A program made the translations under genes and the position numbers. From Hyphomicrobiales bacterium (GTDB lineage Bacteria; Pseudomonadota; Alphaproteobacteria; Rhizobiales; Xanthobacteraceae): a stretch of DNA of 64,000 nucleotides. This document shows, in pieces, positions 8,501 through 19,603 of this stretch. Under the pieces are notes generated by a model, which ran no database searches, was not told the DNA's origin, and was given only the letters and a program-made list of their open reading frames with translations. The first letter of the stretch is position 1. Each line of letters opens with the position of its first letter. The stretch lies in NCBI GenBank assembly GCA_009377755.1, contig WHTM01000025.1:1-64000 (forward strand), written 5' to 3'.

Positions 8501-9652
8501 ATGAAGCGCAGCAGTGACCGCATCCTCACCACGCATGCCGGGAGCCTGCCGCGCCCCGCCGACATCCTCGAAAAGCTCGCCGCGAAAGCGCAGGCGGCGT
8601 TCGACGAGCCTGGGACCGCGGAGCGTCTGCGCAAGGCGGTTGTCGAGATCGTGCGCAAGCAGGTCGATCTTGGTGTCGACATCGTCGACGACGGCGAGCA
8701 GGGCAAGGTCGGCTTCATCCCCTACATCAACGAGCGGCTGGCCGGGTTCGAGCTCGACACCACGCGGCTTGCGGTCAGCCCGTGGGCGCATTCGCGCGAG
8801 GCGAGGTCGTTCCCGGAATTCTACGCGCCCACCCATGCGGCGGCCGCGCCGAACCGCATGGTCTGCACCGGGCCGATTTCATACAAGGGCCAGAAGCCGC
8901 TCCAGCGCGATATCGACAATCTCAAGGCCGCCCTTAAGGCCGCTAAGGTTGAAGAGGCTTTCATGCCATCGGTGTCGCCGACCAGCGTCGCTGACTGGCA
9001 CCGCAACGCCCACTACAAATCCTACGAGGACTATCTGTTCGCGGTCGCCGACGCGATGCACCAGGAATACAAGACGATCACCGACGCCGGCTTCCTGGTG
9101 CAGATCGACGATCCGCATCTGGTGACCCAATGGATCACCGAGCCGTACGAGAGCATCGATGAATGCCGCAAGGCGGCACAGATGCAGGTCGACGCGCTCA
9201 ATCATGCACTGCGCGGCATTGCGCCGGAGAAGGTCCGGCATCACACCTGCTACGGCATCAACATCGGCCCGCGCATCCACGATCTGGAGCTGAAGCATCT
9301 CGTCGACATCATCCTGACGATCAATGCCCAGGCCTATTCGTTCGAAGCCTCCAATCCGCGTCACGAGCACGAGTGGCAGGTGTGGGAGACGGTGAAGCTG
9401 CCGGACGGCAAGATCGTGATTCCCGGCGTGATTTCGCATTCGACCGTGGTGGTCGAGCATCCCGAACTGGTGGCGCAGCGCCTGACGCGCTTTGCCGGCG
9501 TTTGCGGACGGGAGAACGTGATCGCCGGCTCCGACTGCGGCTTCGCCACGTTCGCGGCCTCGAAGGAGATTCACCCTAGCATCGTCTGGGCCAAGTTCCA
9601 GGCGCTGAGCGACGGCGCACGCATCGCCAGCAAGCAGCTTTGGGGGCGGTGA
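8501..9652 (+). CDS. MetE C-terminal-like zinc methyltransferase, paralog 2
   Basis: A 383-residue single-domain MetE-like protein. It opens with ILTTHAGSLPRPADIL and shows the zinc ligands His/Cys in RHHTCYGIN, Glu in SFEASNPRHEHEW and Cys in GSDCGF. As with the paralogs at 3214 and 27613 it lacks the N-terminal half of true MetE, so the methyl donor and acceptor are unknown. It sits between the GNAT and obgE, where rhizobial chromosomes normally have no such gene, so it may be an insertion into the housekeeping block. Confidence 0.86.
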   Translation: MKRSSDRILTTHAGSLPRPADILEKLAAKAQAAFDEPGTAERLRKAVVEIVRKQVDLGVDIVDDGEQGKVGFIPYINERLAGFELDTTRLAVSPWAHSREARSFPEFYAPTHAAAAPNRMVCTGPISYKGQKPLQRDIDNLKAALKAAKVEEAFMPSVSPTSVADWHRNAHYKSYEDYLFAVADAMHQEYKTITDAGFLVQIDDPHLVTQWITEPYESIDECRKAAQMQVDALNHALRGIAPEKVRHHTCYGINIGPRIHDLELKHLVDIILTINAQAYSFEASNPRHEHEWQVWETVKLPDGKIVIPGVISHSTVVVEHPELVAQRLTRFAGVCGRENVIAGSDCGFATFAASKEIHPSIVWAKFQALSDGARIASKQLWGR

Positions 9653-9675
9653 GGCCGAGCCAAGAATCCACTTTC

Positions 9676-10956
<1,281 letters not shown>

Positions 10957-11072
10957 TTTCCGTTCCAACGGGCCCAAAATCAGGCCGGCCCCTTCATCGC
11001 ATCGCAACCATGAGCGGGCCGGCCTGGCCTGCGCAGCAGGCATAGCCGGCGCATCCTGTGCTATAACACCGT

Positions 11073-12383
11073 ATGCTCTACCTCGAGTTGGCGATCGTCG
11101 CCGTTCTCATCTTGCTCAACGGTCTGCTGGCAATGTCCGAGCTGGCCGTCGTCTCCTCCCGCAAGGCGCGTCTGCAGGCGCTGGTCGATCGCGGAGTCAT
11201 CGGCTCCCGCCGCGCCCTGGCGCTCGCCTCCGACCCGGGCCGCTTCCTGTCGACCGTGCAGATCGGCATCACGCTGGTCGGCGTCTTGTCGGGTGCGTTT
11301 TCCGGGGCGACGCTCGGACTCCGGCTCTCGGACTGGCTTGTCGGACTTGGCGTCCCGCTTCGGGCGGCCGATCCGGTCGGCGTCGGGGTCGTTGTCGCGG
11401 CGATCACCTATGCGTCGCTGATCGTCGGCGAGCTGGTGCCGAAGCAGATCGCATTGCGCAACCCGGAACGGGTCGCCGTGCGGGTCGCACCGGCGATGGC
11501 GCTGCTGGCGCGGATCGGGTCCCCGCTGGTCTGGCTGCTCGATGCCTCAGGCCGGGTGCTGTTGCGCCTGCTCGGCCACAAGCCCGGGTCGCCGGAGCGG
11601 GTCACCGAGGAGGAGATTCGCACCGTGATCGCCGAAGCCGAGAGCGCCGGCCTGATCGAGCCCGGCGAGCGCGCGATGATCTCGGCGGTGATGCGGCTCG
11701 GCGATCGGCCGGCGCGGGCAGTGATGACGCCGCGTCCCGAGGTCGACATGATCGATCTGACCGACGACGACGAAACGATCCGCCGCACCATCGCCGAGAG
11801 CATCCACTCCCGGCTGCCGGTGCACGACGGGTCGCCTGACGAGATGCTCGGCATCATCCAAGCCAAGGACTTGCTCGAAATCTATCTGCGCGGGAAGCAG
11901 CCCGATATCCGCGCGCATGTGCGGGATGCGCCGATCGTTCCAGACACGGCGGACGCGCTCGACGTGGTCGACATCATCAAGCAATCGCCAATCCACCTGG
12001 GGTTGGTGCACGACGAGTACGGCCATTTCGAAGGTGTCGTCACCAACGCGGATATCCTCGAAGCGATCGTCGGCGCGTTCCGCACTGACGATGGCATCGA
12101 GGAGCCGGACGCCGTGCAGCGCGAGGACGGCTCGTGGCTGGTCTCCGGGCTGATGCCGGCGGACGAGCTCGCGGAGCGCCTGGCGGTCCCGATGCCGCAT
12201 GCGGACGGGTATCACACCGTCGGCGGCTTCGTGCTCGATCAGCTCGGTCATTTGCCGGAAGTCGGCGAATACTTCGATGTCTATGGGTGGCGGTTCGAGG
12301 TGGTCGATCTCGACGGCCGGCGCATCGACAAAGTGCTGGCGACCCGCATCGCGCTGCCGCGCCGCAGCGCCTCGGCGCGGTGA
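11073..12383 (+). CDS. CNNM/CorC-type membrane protein with CBS pair (hemolysin-like)
   Basis: A 436-residue inner-membrane protein. DUF21/CNNM transmembrane domain at about residues 1-190 (LNGLLAMSELAVVSSRKARL; QIGITLVGVLSGAFSG), then two CBS repeats (about 205-335; VMTPRPEVDMIDL, SPIHLGLVHDEYGHFEGVVT), then a CorC_HlyC domain (VGGFVLDQLGHLPEVG). Relatives act in Mg2+/Co2+ efflux or sensing; the hemolysin label is historical. The gene stands alone after obgE. Confidence 0.92.
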   Translation: MLYLELAIVAVLILLNGLLAMSELAVVSSRKARLQALVDRGVIGSRRALALASDPGRFLSTVQIGITLVGVLSGAFSGATLGLRLSDWLVGLGVPLRAADPVGVGVVVAAITYASLIVGELVPKQIALRNPERVAVRVAPAMALLARIGSPLVWLLDASGRVLLRLLGHKPGSPERVTEEEIRTVIAEAESAGLIEPGERAMISAVMRLGDRPARAVMTPRPEVDMIDLTDDDETIRRTIAESIHSRLPVHDGSPDEMLGIIQAKDLLEIYLRGKQPDIRAHVRDAPIVPDTADALDVVDIIKQSPIHLGLVHDEYGHFEGVVTNADILEAIVGAFRTDDGIEEPDAVQREDGSWLVSGLMPADELAERLAVPMPHADGYHTVGGFVLDQLGHLPEVGEYFDVYGWRFEVVDLDGRRIDKVLATRIALPRRSASAR

Positions 12384-12393
12384 TGCCGGCTGC

Positions 12394-12492
12394 GCGTGTC
12401 CCGCACGCCGAGCAGCACGAAGTGTTGCACCGCTGATCCGCGGCCGTTTCGAATGCTGAATCCGGAACGGTCCCGGTTCTGCAACGCACCGT
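12394..12492. repeat. GTGTCCCG palindromic repeat, copy R2
   Basis: A shorter, diverged copy: GTGTCCCGCACGCC, then GCAGCACGAAGTGTTGC, then the core GGAACGGTCCCGGTTCTGC. It lacks a clear closing GGGACAC. It lies between the CNNM gene and the glutathione transferase. Confidence 0.7.
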
Positions 12493-12569
12493 TTCCGATG
12501 CAATGGCTGTCACCGGCCTTGAGCATGCTATCATCGCCAAGGTCCGACTGCGGAACACTGCGGGAGACG

Positions 12570-13304
12570 ATGGCGATGCGTTACGAACTCTACTACTGGC
12601 CGGAAATCCAGGGGCGCGGCGAGTTCGTGCGCCTCGCGCTGGCAGAGGCGGGCGCCGACTATGTCGATGTCGCCCGCGGCTCGGAAAAGAACGGCGAGGG
12701 CGTGCCCGCGCTGCTCAAGCTGCTTAACGGCGAGACCATCACGACGCCGCCGTTCGCGCCCCCGTTCCTGCGCGCCGGCAAGCTGCTGATCGGGCAGAGC
12801 GCCAATATCCTTTTCTATCTCGGAGGCCGGCACAAGCTTGCGCCGGCAAGCGAGGCCGGCCGGCTGTGGACGCATCAGCTTCAACTCACCGTCGTCGATT
12901 TCATCAAGGAGATTCACAACACACACCACCCGATCGGTTCCAGCCTCTACTACGACGAGCAGAAGCAGGCGGCGCTACGCTACACGGAAAAGTTCCACGA
13001 GCTGCGCGCGCCAAAATTTCTCGGCTACTTTGAGCGGGTGCTGGAACGGAACCCGGCAGGCGAGAGGTACCTGGTTGGGCGGTCGTTGACTTACGCCGAT
13101 CTGTCGATGTTTCAGGTCGTCGCCGGACTGCGTTACGCGTTCCCGAAAGCGATGCGCCGGTGGGAAAGGAAGACGCCGCGCCTGGCGGAGCTGCATGACC
13201 GCGTTGGCGCCCGCCCCAGGATTGCGGCCTATCTCACATCGGAGCGCCGCATCCCGTTCAACGAGTCCGGTATCTTTCGGCGGTATCCGGAATTGGATAA
13301 GTAA
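12570..13304 (+). CDS. Glutathione S-transferase family protein
   Basis: A 244-residue cytosolic protein. Thioredoxin-like N-terminal domain beginning YELYYWPEIQGRGEFVRLAL (catalytic Tyr region of alpha/mu/pi/sigma types), the GSH-contact segment IGQSANILFYLGG, then an all-helical C-terminal domain with the N-capping box YADLSMFQVV. ATG 12570 (spaced 4 from GGGAGA) or 12576 may be used. It probably conjugates or detoxifies electrophiles; substrate unknown. The frame is open upstream through repeat R2 but that part is not protein-like. Confidence 0.88.
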   Translation: MAMRYELYYWPEIQGRGEFVRLALAEAGADYVDVARGSEKNGEGVPALLKLLNGETITTPPFAPPFLRAGKLLIGQSANILFYLGGRHKLAPASEAGRLWTHQLQLTVVDFIKEIHNTHHPIGSSLYYDEQKQAALRYTEKFHELRAPKFLGYFERVLERNPAGERYLVGRSLTYADLSMFQVVAGLRYAFPKAMRRWERKTPRLAELHDRVGARPRIAAYLTSERRIPFNESGIFRRYPELDK

Positions 13305-13475
13305 TCAAGGCTCTTGCATAGCAGAACCCCCCTCCCCACGGTTTCAACGTCCGGCTCTGGAACGTTGTGCGCCGGCGATAACGATTGATCAGAATGTCGT
13401 GATGTCGGTGGGCGATTGGTTCGCAAACGCAACCATGGCGCCGATACGTCGTTCTCCTCCGCGTAGGAGGCACAC

Positions 13476-13895
13476 ATGATCCAGGTTGCAAAGCATGCGG
13501 CTCTATTGGTGCTCGCCGGCTCTCTGATCTCATCGAATGCGATCGGCGAAGAAGACCAAAGTCAGAAGGAGCTGGGAGACGGCATTCTCGTCGGGCAAGG
13601 CGTCGTCTGCGACACGGTCCAGCAGGTCGCGCGCTTCACCGCGCTTGTCGGCAACTCGAGCGACGTCGAGGTCGCGGTCAAGACCGTCAACACGGAAGTC
13701 AACAATCCGCTTGCGTGCGGGGTGGTCTTGGCAGCGTTCGTTCGCGGCAACGATGTCACGGAAGTCCGCGCGGCCCAGCAGCCGATGAAGGTCGTCGAGA
13801 TCACGATTCTCGCCGTGCCTGTCGGCGACCAATGGCATTTCGTGTCGCCGCTCAAGCAGTACGCCGCCTTCCCGGTCACAGGCGTCGAAATCTGA
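13476..13895 (+). CDS. Small secreted protein of unknown function
   Basis: A 139-residue protein with a Sec signal peptide (MIQVAKHAALLVLAGSLISS, cleavage near NAIGEE). The mature part has two cysteines (QGVVCDTVQQ and NPLACGVVL) that could form one disulfide and a repeated beta-like pattern. CGTAGGAGG precedes the ATG. I do not recognise a family. Its neighbours (a glutathione transferase and the Hpa genes) do not suggest a role. Confidence 0.75.
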   Translation: MIQVAKHAALLVLAGSLISSNAIGEEDQSQKELGDGILVGQGVVCDTVQQVARFTALVGNSSDVEVAVKTVNTEVNNPLACGVVLAAFVRGNDVTEVRAAQQPMKVVEITILAVPVGDQWHFVSPLKQYAAFPVTGVEI

Positions 13896-14164
13896 CGCAT
13901 TCTTGAACGGACCTAGGATGCGTGCCGGGCCGTGATGCGCGGTCCGGCGCCGCCAGCCTGAGCTCGGCAGAAAGCGCGATCGCGTCGGATAGTCCGGTCC
14001 GCCCCCACCCTTTCGACAGCCAATGATATGACGCTTCCGCGCCGTGCCGGAAACGGTACCCGTGCGATTGCAGAAGGTGCGTCCGGCGGAGTAGCAATAG
14101 GTCCGCTGCTGCGGCACCGTGTCCGCAATCCATCATCCGCTCGCCGTTCGATAAAGGAAACGCC

Positions 14165-14947
14165 ATGCTGTCCGACGCTGATCGCAAAAAGGCCGCCGAG
14201 ATTCTGCTCAAAGCCGAGAAGGAACGCAGACAGGCGGTGCAGTTGTCGACGACGTGGCCGAACATCGAGATCGAGGATTCCTATGCGATCTCGACCATGG
14301 TGGCGCAGCAAAAGATCGCCAATGGTGCCAGGCTGATCGGCCACAAGGTGGGCTTAACCTCGAAGGCGATGCAGCGCTCGTCGATGATCGACGAGCCGGA
14401 CTACGGGCATCTGCTCGACGACATGATGATTGCCGACGGCGCCAAGGTGGCGCACGCGAACTTCTGCAAGCCGCGGGTCGAGATCGAGCTTGCCTTCGTG
14501 CTCGGCAAGCGGCTGATGGGGCCGGGTGTCGGGCTGACCGACGTGCTGCGCGCCACCGAATACGTCGTGCCGGCGATCGAGATCGTCGACGCGCGCCTGC
14601 AGGATCAGCGCAAGATCTTCGACACGGTGGCCGATAACGGCGCCGCCGCCGGCATCGCCGTCGGCGGCCGGCCGATCGGGCCGATGGATGTCGACCTGCG
14701 CTGGGTCGGAGGCATCATGTACAAGAATTCCGAGATCGAGGAGACCGGCGTCGCCGCCGGCGTGCTCGGGCATCCGGCACTCGGCGTTGCGTGGCTCGCC
14801 AACAAGATCGGCCAGCACGGCGTGCCGCTCGAACCGGGGCATCTGGTGCTGGCCGGCTCGTTCACCCGCGTGGTGTTCGCGCAGAAGGGCGACACGCTGC
14901 ACGCCGACTTCGGGCCGCTTGGCGGCATCGCCGTGCAGTTCGTGTGA
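14165..14947 (+). CDS. hpaH: 2-oxo-hept-4-ene-1,7-dioate hydratase (HpaH-like)
   Basis: A 260-residue member of the fumarylacetoacetase-like hydratase group, which adds water to 2-oxo-heptene-dioate in homoprotocatechuate meta-cleavage. Metal-site residues sit in VEIELAFVLGKRL and EIVDARLQD; GHKVGLTSKAMQ and the terminal FTRVVFAQKGDTLHADFG are family marks. It precedes hpaI by only 6 bases, giving the last two steps of the pathway to pyruvate and succinate semialdehyde. The upstream enzymes HpaB-HpaG are not in the window, so a related 2-hydroxy-dienoate substrate is possible. Confidence 0.9.
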   Translation: MLSDADRKKAAEILLKAEKERRQAVQLSTTWPNIEIEDSYAISTMVAQQKIANGARLIGHKVGLTSKAMQRSSMIDEPDYGHLLDDMMIADGAKVAHANFCKPRVEIELAFVLGKRLMGPGVGLTDVLRATEYVVPAIEIVDARLQDQRKIFDTVADNGAAAGIAVGGRPIGPMDVDLRWVGGIMYKNSEIEETGVAAGVLGHPALGVAWLANKIGQHGVPLEPGHLVLAGSFTRVVFAQKGDTLHADFGPLGGIAVQFV

Positions 14948-14953
14948 CGCGCT

Positions 14954-15718
14954 ATGGACAACATCCGCAACGCCTTCAAGCACGCGATCGCCGCCGGAAA
15001 ATTGCAGATCGGCCTGTGGTGCAGCCTGTGCAGCAATATCGCGGCCGACATCGTCTCCGACTCAGGCTTCGACTGGCTGCTGCTCGACACCGAGCATTCG
15101 CCGAACGAAATCCCCGACCTCCTGTCGCAATTGCAGGCGGTGCGGGGCGGCACCGCGACACCGATCGTGCGGCCGGCCTGGAACGACCCGGTGCTGATCA
15201 AGCGCGTGCTCGACATCGGCGCGCAGTCGGTGCTCCTGCCCTATGTGCAGAACCCGGAGGAGGCGAAGCGCGCCGTGGCGTCGGTGCGCTACCCGCCGGC
15301 CGGTATCCGCGGCGTTGCGGCGGCGAGCCGCGCCAGCCGCTACGGCCGCGTCGCGGGATATCTGAAAAGCGCTGACGCCGAAATCTGCACATTGGTGCAG
15401 GTGGAGACGCGCACGGCACTCGACCAGCTCGAATCGATCGCCACGGTCGATGGCGTCGACGGCGTGTTCATCGGCCCGTCCGACCTCTCCGCTTCGTTCG
15501 GCCACGTCGGCAATCCGCAGCACCCCGAGATGCAGAAGGCGCTGGAGGACGCGGTCACGCGGCTCAAGGCGGTCGGCAAGCCGGCCGGCATCCTCACCGG
15601 CAACGAGGAGGAAGCGCGCCGCTACATCGACTGGGGCTATACCTTCGTTGCCGTCGGCGCCGACGTCGGACTATTGGCGCGTGGGGCGGACACGCTGGCG
15701 AAGAAGTTCAAGACGTAG
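14954..15718 (+). CDS. hpaI: 4-hydroxy-2-oxoheptanedioate aldolase (HpcH/HpaI family)
   Basis: A 254-residue class II aldolase splitting 4-hydroxy-2-oxo-heptanedioate to pyruvate and succinate semialdehyde. Visible are the base-containing DTEHSPNEI, the phosphate/oxo-binding segment, the metal ligand Glu in [10 protein letters not shown], and [12 protein letters not shown]. It is translationally close to hpaH. Its TAG stop (15716-15718) lies within an intergenic palindrome. Confidence 0.92.
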   Translation: MDNIRNAFKHAIAAGKLQIGLWCSLCSNIAADIVSDSGFDWLLLDTEHSPNEIPDLLSQLQAVRGGTATPIVRPAWNDPVLIKRVLDIGAQSVLLPYVQNPEEAKRAVASVRYPPAGIRGVAAASRASRYGRVAGYLKSADAEICTLVQVETRTALDQLESIATVDGVDGVFIGPSDLSASFGHVGNPQHPEMQKALEDAVTRLKAVGKPAGILTGNEEEARRYIDWGYTFVAVGADVGLLARGADTLAKKFKT

Positions 15719-15791
15719 GGCGCAACAGCGAAGCGTATTGCGCCACGGCTATTGCAGCATGGCGGATCGCGCTTCGCTCATCCGCCCTACG
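15715..15791. repeat. Tandem GC-rich palindromes (TAGGGCGCAA type)
   Basis: Two adjacent stems: GGGCGCAA-cag-cgaagcg-TATTGCGCC, and GGCGGAT-cgcgcttcgctc-ATCCGCC. The first holds the hpaI stop; the second overlaps a possible upstream start (ATG 15759) of the next gene. I know this kind of repeat as common between genes in Bradyrhizobium relatives. Confidence 0.75.
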
Positions 15792-15806
15792 ACCAACGAG
15801 GCAGCC

Positions 15807-16406
15807 GTGAGTTCTTCAAGCACTTTGGCGCCATCCCCGGACGTGCAGGGGCCGCTTGGCGTCTGGCTTGCGATCGGCGGCGGCATCGTTGCGTTGCAGG
15901 CCGCCGTCTTGCTGGCGATGGGCCAGCCATTGATCTGCGCGTGCGGTACCGTCAAGCTTTGGCACGGCGTCGTGCTGAGCAACGAGAACTCGCAGCAGCT
16001 CACGGACTGGTACACCTTTTCGCACATCATCCATGGCTTCGGATTCTATCTATTGCTGTGGCTGGTCTTTCCGCGCACATCGATTGGATTACGGCTGGTG
16101 CTCGCGCTTTGCCTGGAGGTCGGCTGGGAGCTCCTGGAAAATTCGCCGATCATCATCGACCGCTATCGCCAGCAGGCGCTGGCGCAGGGCTATACCGGCG
16201 ACAGCGTCATCAACTCGGTGAGCGATACGCTGGCCATGGTGCTTGGCTTTGTCCTTGCGCGCGTGCTGCCGGTGTGGGTCACGGTGACGCTGGCGGCGGC
16301 GATGGAACTGTTCGTCGGCTTCATGATCCGCGACAACCTCACCCTCAACATCATCCAGCTCCTCTATCCGAGCGAGGCGATCTCGAAGTGGCAGTCGGGC
16401 AAATAG
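15807..16406 (+). CDS. UPF0314/DUF2585 membrane protein
   Basis: A 199-residue protein with about five hydrophobic helices and the family segment [16 protein letters not shown], typical of DUF2585 in Hyphomicrobiales. Function unknown. GTG at 15807 is chosen: it gives the usual length, while the upstream ATG 15759 lies in a palindromic repeat. The stretch [13 protein letters not shown] contains two cysteines in a periplasmic or loop position. It marks the organism as rhizobial rather than telling a role. Confidence 0.85.
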   Translation: MSSSSTLAPSPDVQGPLGVWLAIGGGIVALQAAVLLAMGQPLICACGTVKLWHGVVLSNENSQQLTDWYTFSHIIHGFGFYLLLWLVFPRTSIGLRLVLALCLEVGWELLENSPIIIDRYRQQALAQGYTGDSVINSVSDTLAMVLGFVLARVLPVWVTVTLAAAMELFVGFMIRDNLTLNIIQLLYPSEAISKWQSGK

Positions 16407-16411
16407 CCGCT

Positions 16412-16484
16412 GTAGCCCGGATTGAGCGGAGCGAAATCCAGGATTGCCGCTCCCGCATTTCGCTTCGCTCAATGCGGGCTACGG
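16412..16484. repeat. TAGCCCGG...CGGGCTA palindrome
   Basis: GTAGCCCGGATTGAGCGGAGC pairs imperfectly with GCTTCGCTCAATGCGGGCTAC. It separates the UPF0314 gene from the Bug receptor gene. A similar half-copy is at 22012. Confidence 0.75.
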
Positions 16485-16522
16485 ATTATGCTTGGCGGTA
16501 AAGCCATTCATGGGGACGAGCC

Positions 16523-17494
16523 ATGCCGACGTTCCTTCGCGCACTGATCTCCGCGGTTCTGCTGATCGTGGCCACTTCGGCACACGGCCAGACCTGGCCC
16601 TCACGCACCATCAAGCTGATCGTGCCGTCGGGACCCGGCCTCGCCATGGACATCATGGGCCGGCTGCTGGCCGAACGGCTGTCGCCGGCACTCGGCCAGA
16701 CCGTCTATGTGGAGAACATGCCGGGCGCATCGGGCTTCATCGGTGCCCAGGCGGTAGCGCGCGCAGCGCCCGACGGCCACACCTTCCTTTTTGCACCGGC
16801 TTCGGCGCTGACCTCGAACCTGTTTCTGTTCAAGTCGATACCCTACAATCCGGATCGTGATTTCACGCCCGTCGCGATGATCTCCGACCGTGGGCCGTTC
16901 CTGTTCTCGGTCAATCCGTCGCTGCCGGTGAATACGCTGCCGGAGCTGATCGCGCACGCAAAGGCGAACCCGGGCAAGCTCTCCTACGCGGTGGACGCCT
17001 CCTCGGGCTTCGGGCTGGTCGCCGCGCAACTGATGGTCAAGCGCGCCGGCATCGATGTCGTGCAGGTCCCCTACAAGTCGACGCCGCAGGCGAGCCAGGA
17101 CACGGTCTCCGGCGTGACGCAGTTCATGATCAGCTCGGTGCCGGTCGTGACCGGGCTCGCGGCCGAAGGCAAGCTGCGGCGCATCGCGATCACGACCGAC
17201 AAGCCCTTTCCCGGACTCGAGGACATCGCGCCGGTGGCCGACGTCTTGCCCGGCTACAAGGTCGATGGCTGGTTCGCGATCCTGGCGCCGGCCGGCACGC
17301 CGGAGCCGATCGTCGCGCGCATGAACCGGGAGATCGACGCGATCGTCAGGCAGCCCGAGATGGTCCAGCGCATGCTGCGCTTCGGGCTCGGCACCAGCGG
17401 CGCCGGCACGCCGCAATCGGCGGCCGAGTTCATCAAGCGCGAGCAGGAGATGTGGGCCGGCTTGGTAAAGGAGCTGGACCTGAAAGCGCAGTGA
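16523..17494 (+). CDS. Bug/TctC-type periplasmic substrate-binding receptor 1
   Basis: A 323-residue protein with a Sec signal (cleavage after SAHGQ) and the Bug fold: WPSRTIKLIVPSGPG, the ligand loop ENMPGASGFIGA, PDGHTFLFAP and VPYKSTPQASQDTV. Such receptors bind carboxylates or aromatic acids, sometimes feeding TctAB-type tripartite transporters; no tctA or tctB is visible, so it may be an orphan sensor or work with a distant permease. An IclR gene ends next to it on the opposite strand. Confidence 0.92.
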   Translation: MPTFLRALISAVLLIVATSAHGQTWPSRTIKLIVPSGPGLAMDIMGRLLAERLSPALGQTVYVENMPGASGFIGAQAVARAAPDGHTFLFAPASALTSNLFLFKSIPYNPDRDFTPVAMISDRGPFLFSVNPSLPVNTLPELIAHAKANPGKLSYAVDASSGFGLVAAQLMVKRAGIDVVQVPYKSTPQASQDTVSGVTQFMISSVPVVTGLAAEGKLRRIAITTDKPFPGLEDIAPVADVLPGYKVDGWFAILAPAGTPEPIVARMNREIDAIVRQPEMVQRMLRFGLGTSGAGTPQSAAEFIKREQEMWAGLVKELDLKAQ

Positions 17495-17507
17495 AAGGCA
17501 ATTCCAG

Positions 17508-18308
17508 TCAACTTCTTTTCGCGGCCTGAATCGAGCCGACGATCTCCTGCGCTGCGCCTTGCAGATCGGCCAGGTGGCGTGCGGCGAACTGCTCGACCGT
17601 GAAGGCGGTTCTGATCCAGAGAAGATTGATCGAGCCATAGACGCGCGTGCGTCCGAGCAACGGCACGGCAATCGCCGCCAGTCCGTCGTCGAACGGAGGG
17701 ATTTTATGCCCGCCGCCAAAGAAACGTGCATCGCGGATTCCATATCCTCTATCGCGTGTCTCGGCGAGAATTCTGTCGAGGCGACCGGGATTGCGCGCGA
17801 GGCGATCGTCCAAGCTGTCGGACTTTTGTAGCTTCTGGATGATCCGCTGCCGTTCGCTAGCGGGACAAAAGGCCAGATAGGCACGCCCGACGCCGGTCAG
17901 CAGCCATCCAATGGAACGGCCGATGTGCTTGAGCGGAAGAACGAGCGGGCTGTGCATCCGCGTCGTCTCCCGCACCTCCATATGCGTGCCGGCGGGCACC
18001 ATCAGGTCGGAGGGCCACAACACATGCCGGCACAGGCGATCCAGGACCGGCGCTGCTGCTTCGGCGACGCGGTCGTGGCGATCATGTTTGCGGGCTGCGG
18101 TCGTCAATGCGCTGATGCGGTAATGGCCATCGGCGAGCCGTCGCGACACCAGCCCTTCGCGGTTCAATGTTCTCAGGATGCGCAATAAGGTCGGCTTGGG
18201 GATTCCGGTCAGCGCATGAATGTCCTGGAGGGACGAAATGCGATTGGCGTGCAAGGTGCGCAACACCTGCAGGCCTCGCTCCAGCGCCCTGATCGTCACT
18301 TCGGACAT
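17508..18308 (-). CDS. IclR family transcriptional regulator
   Basis: A 266-residue regulator. N-terminal winged helix (about 5-70; LQDIHALTGIPKPTLLRILRTL) and C-terminal IclR effector domain (about 85-260; PSDLMVPAGTHMEV, GRAYLAFCPASERQRII, YGSINLLW). ATG 18308 follows GGAGG at a good distance, so it is preferred over ATG 18323. IclR proteins usually control uptake and catabolism of organic or aromatic acids, which fits the flanking Bug receptors. The 200 bases to the divergent gene at 18508 should hold its operator. Confidence 0.92.
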   Translation of the reverse strand: MSEVTIRALERGLQVLRTLHANRISSLQDIHALTGIPKPTLLRILRTLNREGLVSRRLADGHYRISALTTAARKHDRHDRVAEAAAPVLDRLCRHVLWPSDLMVPAGTHMEVRETTRMHSPLVLPLKHIGRSIGWLLTGVGRAYLAFCPASERQRIIQKLQKSDSLDDRLARNPGRLDRILAETRDRGYGIRDARFFGGGHKIPPFDDGLAAIAVPLLGRTRVYGSINLLWIRTAFTVEQFAARHLADLQGAAQEIVGSIQAAKRS

Positions 18309-18507
18309 CGCAAGCCTCCGCATGCAGACGAGGTCATCTTCCCGTTTCGCACAGCGAAACGCAAGATGACGGCCCGCTTCAGGCTATTTCGTGTCATCTC
18401 CGACACGGCTCGAATGCAGCATCCTGGAAAGCGTGCCTTGCTGATCGCCGACTCGCCAGCCATTCCATCGCGCGCTAGAGTTGTGGAGAGCGCGTCGATG
18501 GATATCC

Positions 18508-19599
18508 ATGCCCCAGCCGGCACAGCAAATCCGCTTCTGCACGAGCCGCGACGGCACGCGCATCGCGTATGCGACCTGTGGGTCCGGTCCGCCGCTGGTC
18601 TGGATGCAGCACTGGGTGCATCACCTCAATCTCGACTGGGATAGCCCGGTCTGGCGGGACTGGCTCACGTTTCTCGCGCGGCGAAACATGCTTGTCCGTT
18701 ACGATCACCGGGGCTGTGGTCTCTCGGACCGGGATGGCATCACGTTCTCGTTCGAGAAGCTGCATGAGGACTTCGAGGCCGTCATGACGGCCGTCGACGC
18801 GGAGCCGTCGGTTGTGTTCGCGATGGGAGGCGCCGCATGCGCCGTGGCCATGTCCTATGCCATCCGCCATACGGGTCGCGTGAGCCGGCTGATTTTGTAC
18901 GCGCCCTATATGCGGAATCGTCTGGCAGGCGAAGCCAGTGCGGCGCAGGTCGAGGAGGCGAATACAAGGCTGAAAGTGATAGAGCTTGGCTGGCCGAACG
19001 ATAATCCGGCCTATGGCCAGTTCTTTACCTCGTTGCACATGCCCGACGCGAGCGAAGAGCAGTTTCGCTCATACAACGAGTTGTTGCGGCGCGCGACCAA
19101 ACCGACCAATGCCATCGGTCTTCTAAAGGCGATGTATCTCACCGATGCGCGCGAGCTTGTGCCGAAAGTGCGCTGCCCGACGCTCGTACTACACGCGCGC
19201 GGCGATTCCGTGATTCCCTTCGACGAGGGTCGAGCCGTTGCCGCACTCATTCCAGGCGCGCAATTTGTGCCGCTCGAAAGCCGCAACCACGTGCTGCTGC
19301 CTGATGAGACCGCATGGCAGCGGCTGGTCGAGGCCATAGATGCATTCGTCCCGGGGCCGGGCCGCGCGGTCCACGCGCCCGCGCAGACGCTCGACGCCCT
19401 CACCCCGCGCGAGAACGAAGTGTTGGAGCTGGTCGCCCAGGGCCATGACAACGACACGATCGCCGGCCGGCTCGGCATCAGCGCGAAGACGGTCCGCAAC
19501 CAGGTCTCGATTATCTTCTCCAAGCTCGAGGTAAACAGCCGCGCCCAGGCGATCGTGCGCGCTCGCGACGCCGGCTTCGGCCGCAAGGCTCACATATGA
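18508..19599 (+). CDS. Alpha/beta hydrolase-fold protein fused to LuxR-type DNA-binding domain
   Basis: A 363-residue fusion. Residues about 8-275 are an alpha/beta hydrolase fold ([36 protein letters not shown]), and about 290-360 a LuxR HTH ([32 protein letters not shown]). At the nucleophile elbow, normally G-x-S-x-G, it reads FAMGGAACA with no serine, while the Asp and His of the triad remain. It is therefore probably a ligand-sensing transcription factor rather than an esterase. ATG 18508 is chosen; a TTG at 18481 is the only alternative. It is divergent from the IclR gene. Confidence 0.88.
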   Translation: MPQPAQQIRFCTSRDGTRIAYATCGSGPPLVWMQHWVHHLNLDWDSPVWRDWLTFLARRNMLVRYDHRGCGLSDRDGITFSFEKLHEDFEAVMTAVDAEPSVVFAMGGAACAVAMSYAIRHTGRVSRLILYAPYMRNRLAGEASAAQVEEANTRLKVIELGWPNDNPAYGQFFTSLHMPDASEEQFRSYNELLRRATKPTNAIGLLKAMYLTDARELVPKVRCPTLVLHARGDSVIPFDEGRAVAALIPGAQFVPLESRNHVLLPDETAWQRLVEAIDAFVPGPGRAVHAPAQTLDALTPRENEVLELVAQGHDNDTIAGRLGISAKTVRNQVSIIFSKLEVNSRAQAIVRARDAGFGRKAHI

Positions 19600-19603
19600 G
19601 AGA

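Noticed and set aside
13258-13533. Overlapping minus-strand frames between the glutathione transferase and the secreted protein
   Set aside because: No family features; they cross the start of the secreted protein gene, which has a good ribosome site and a signal peptide.
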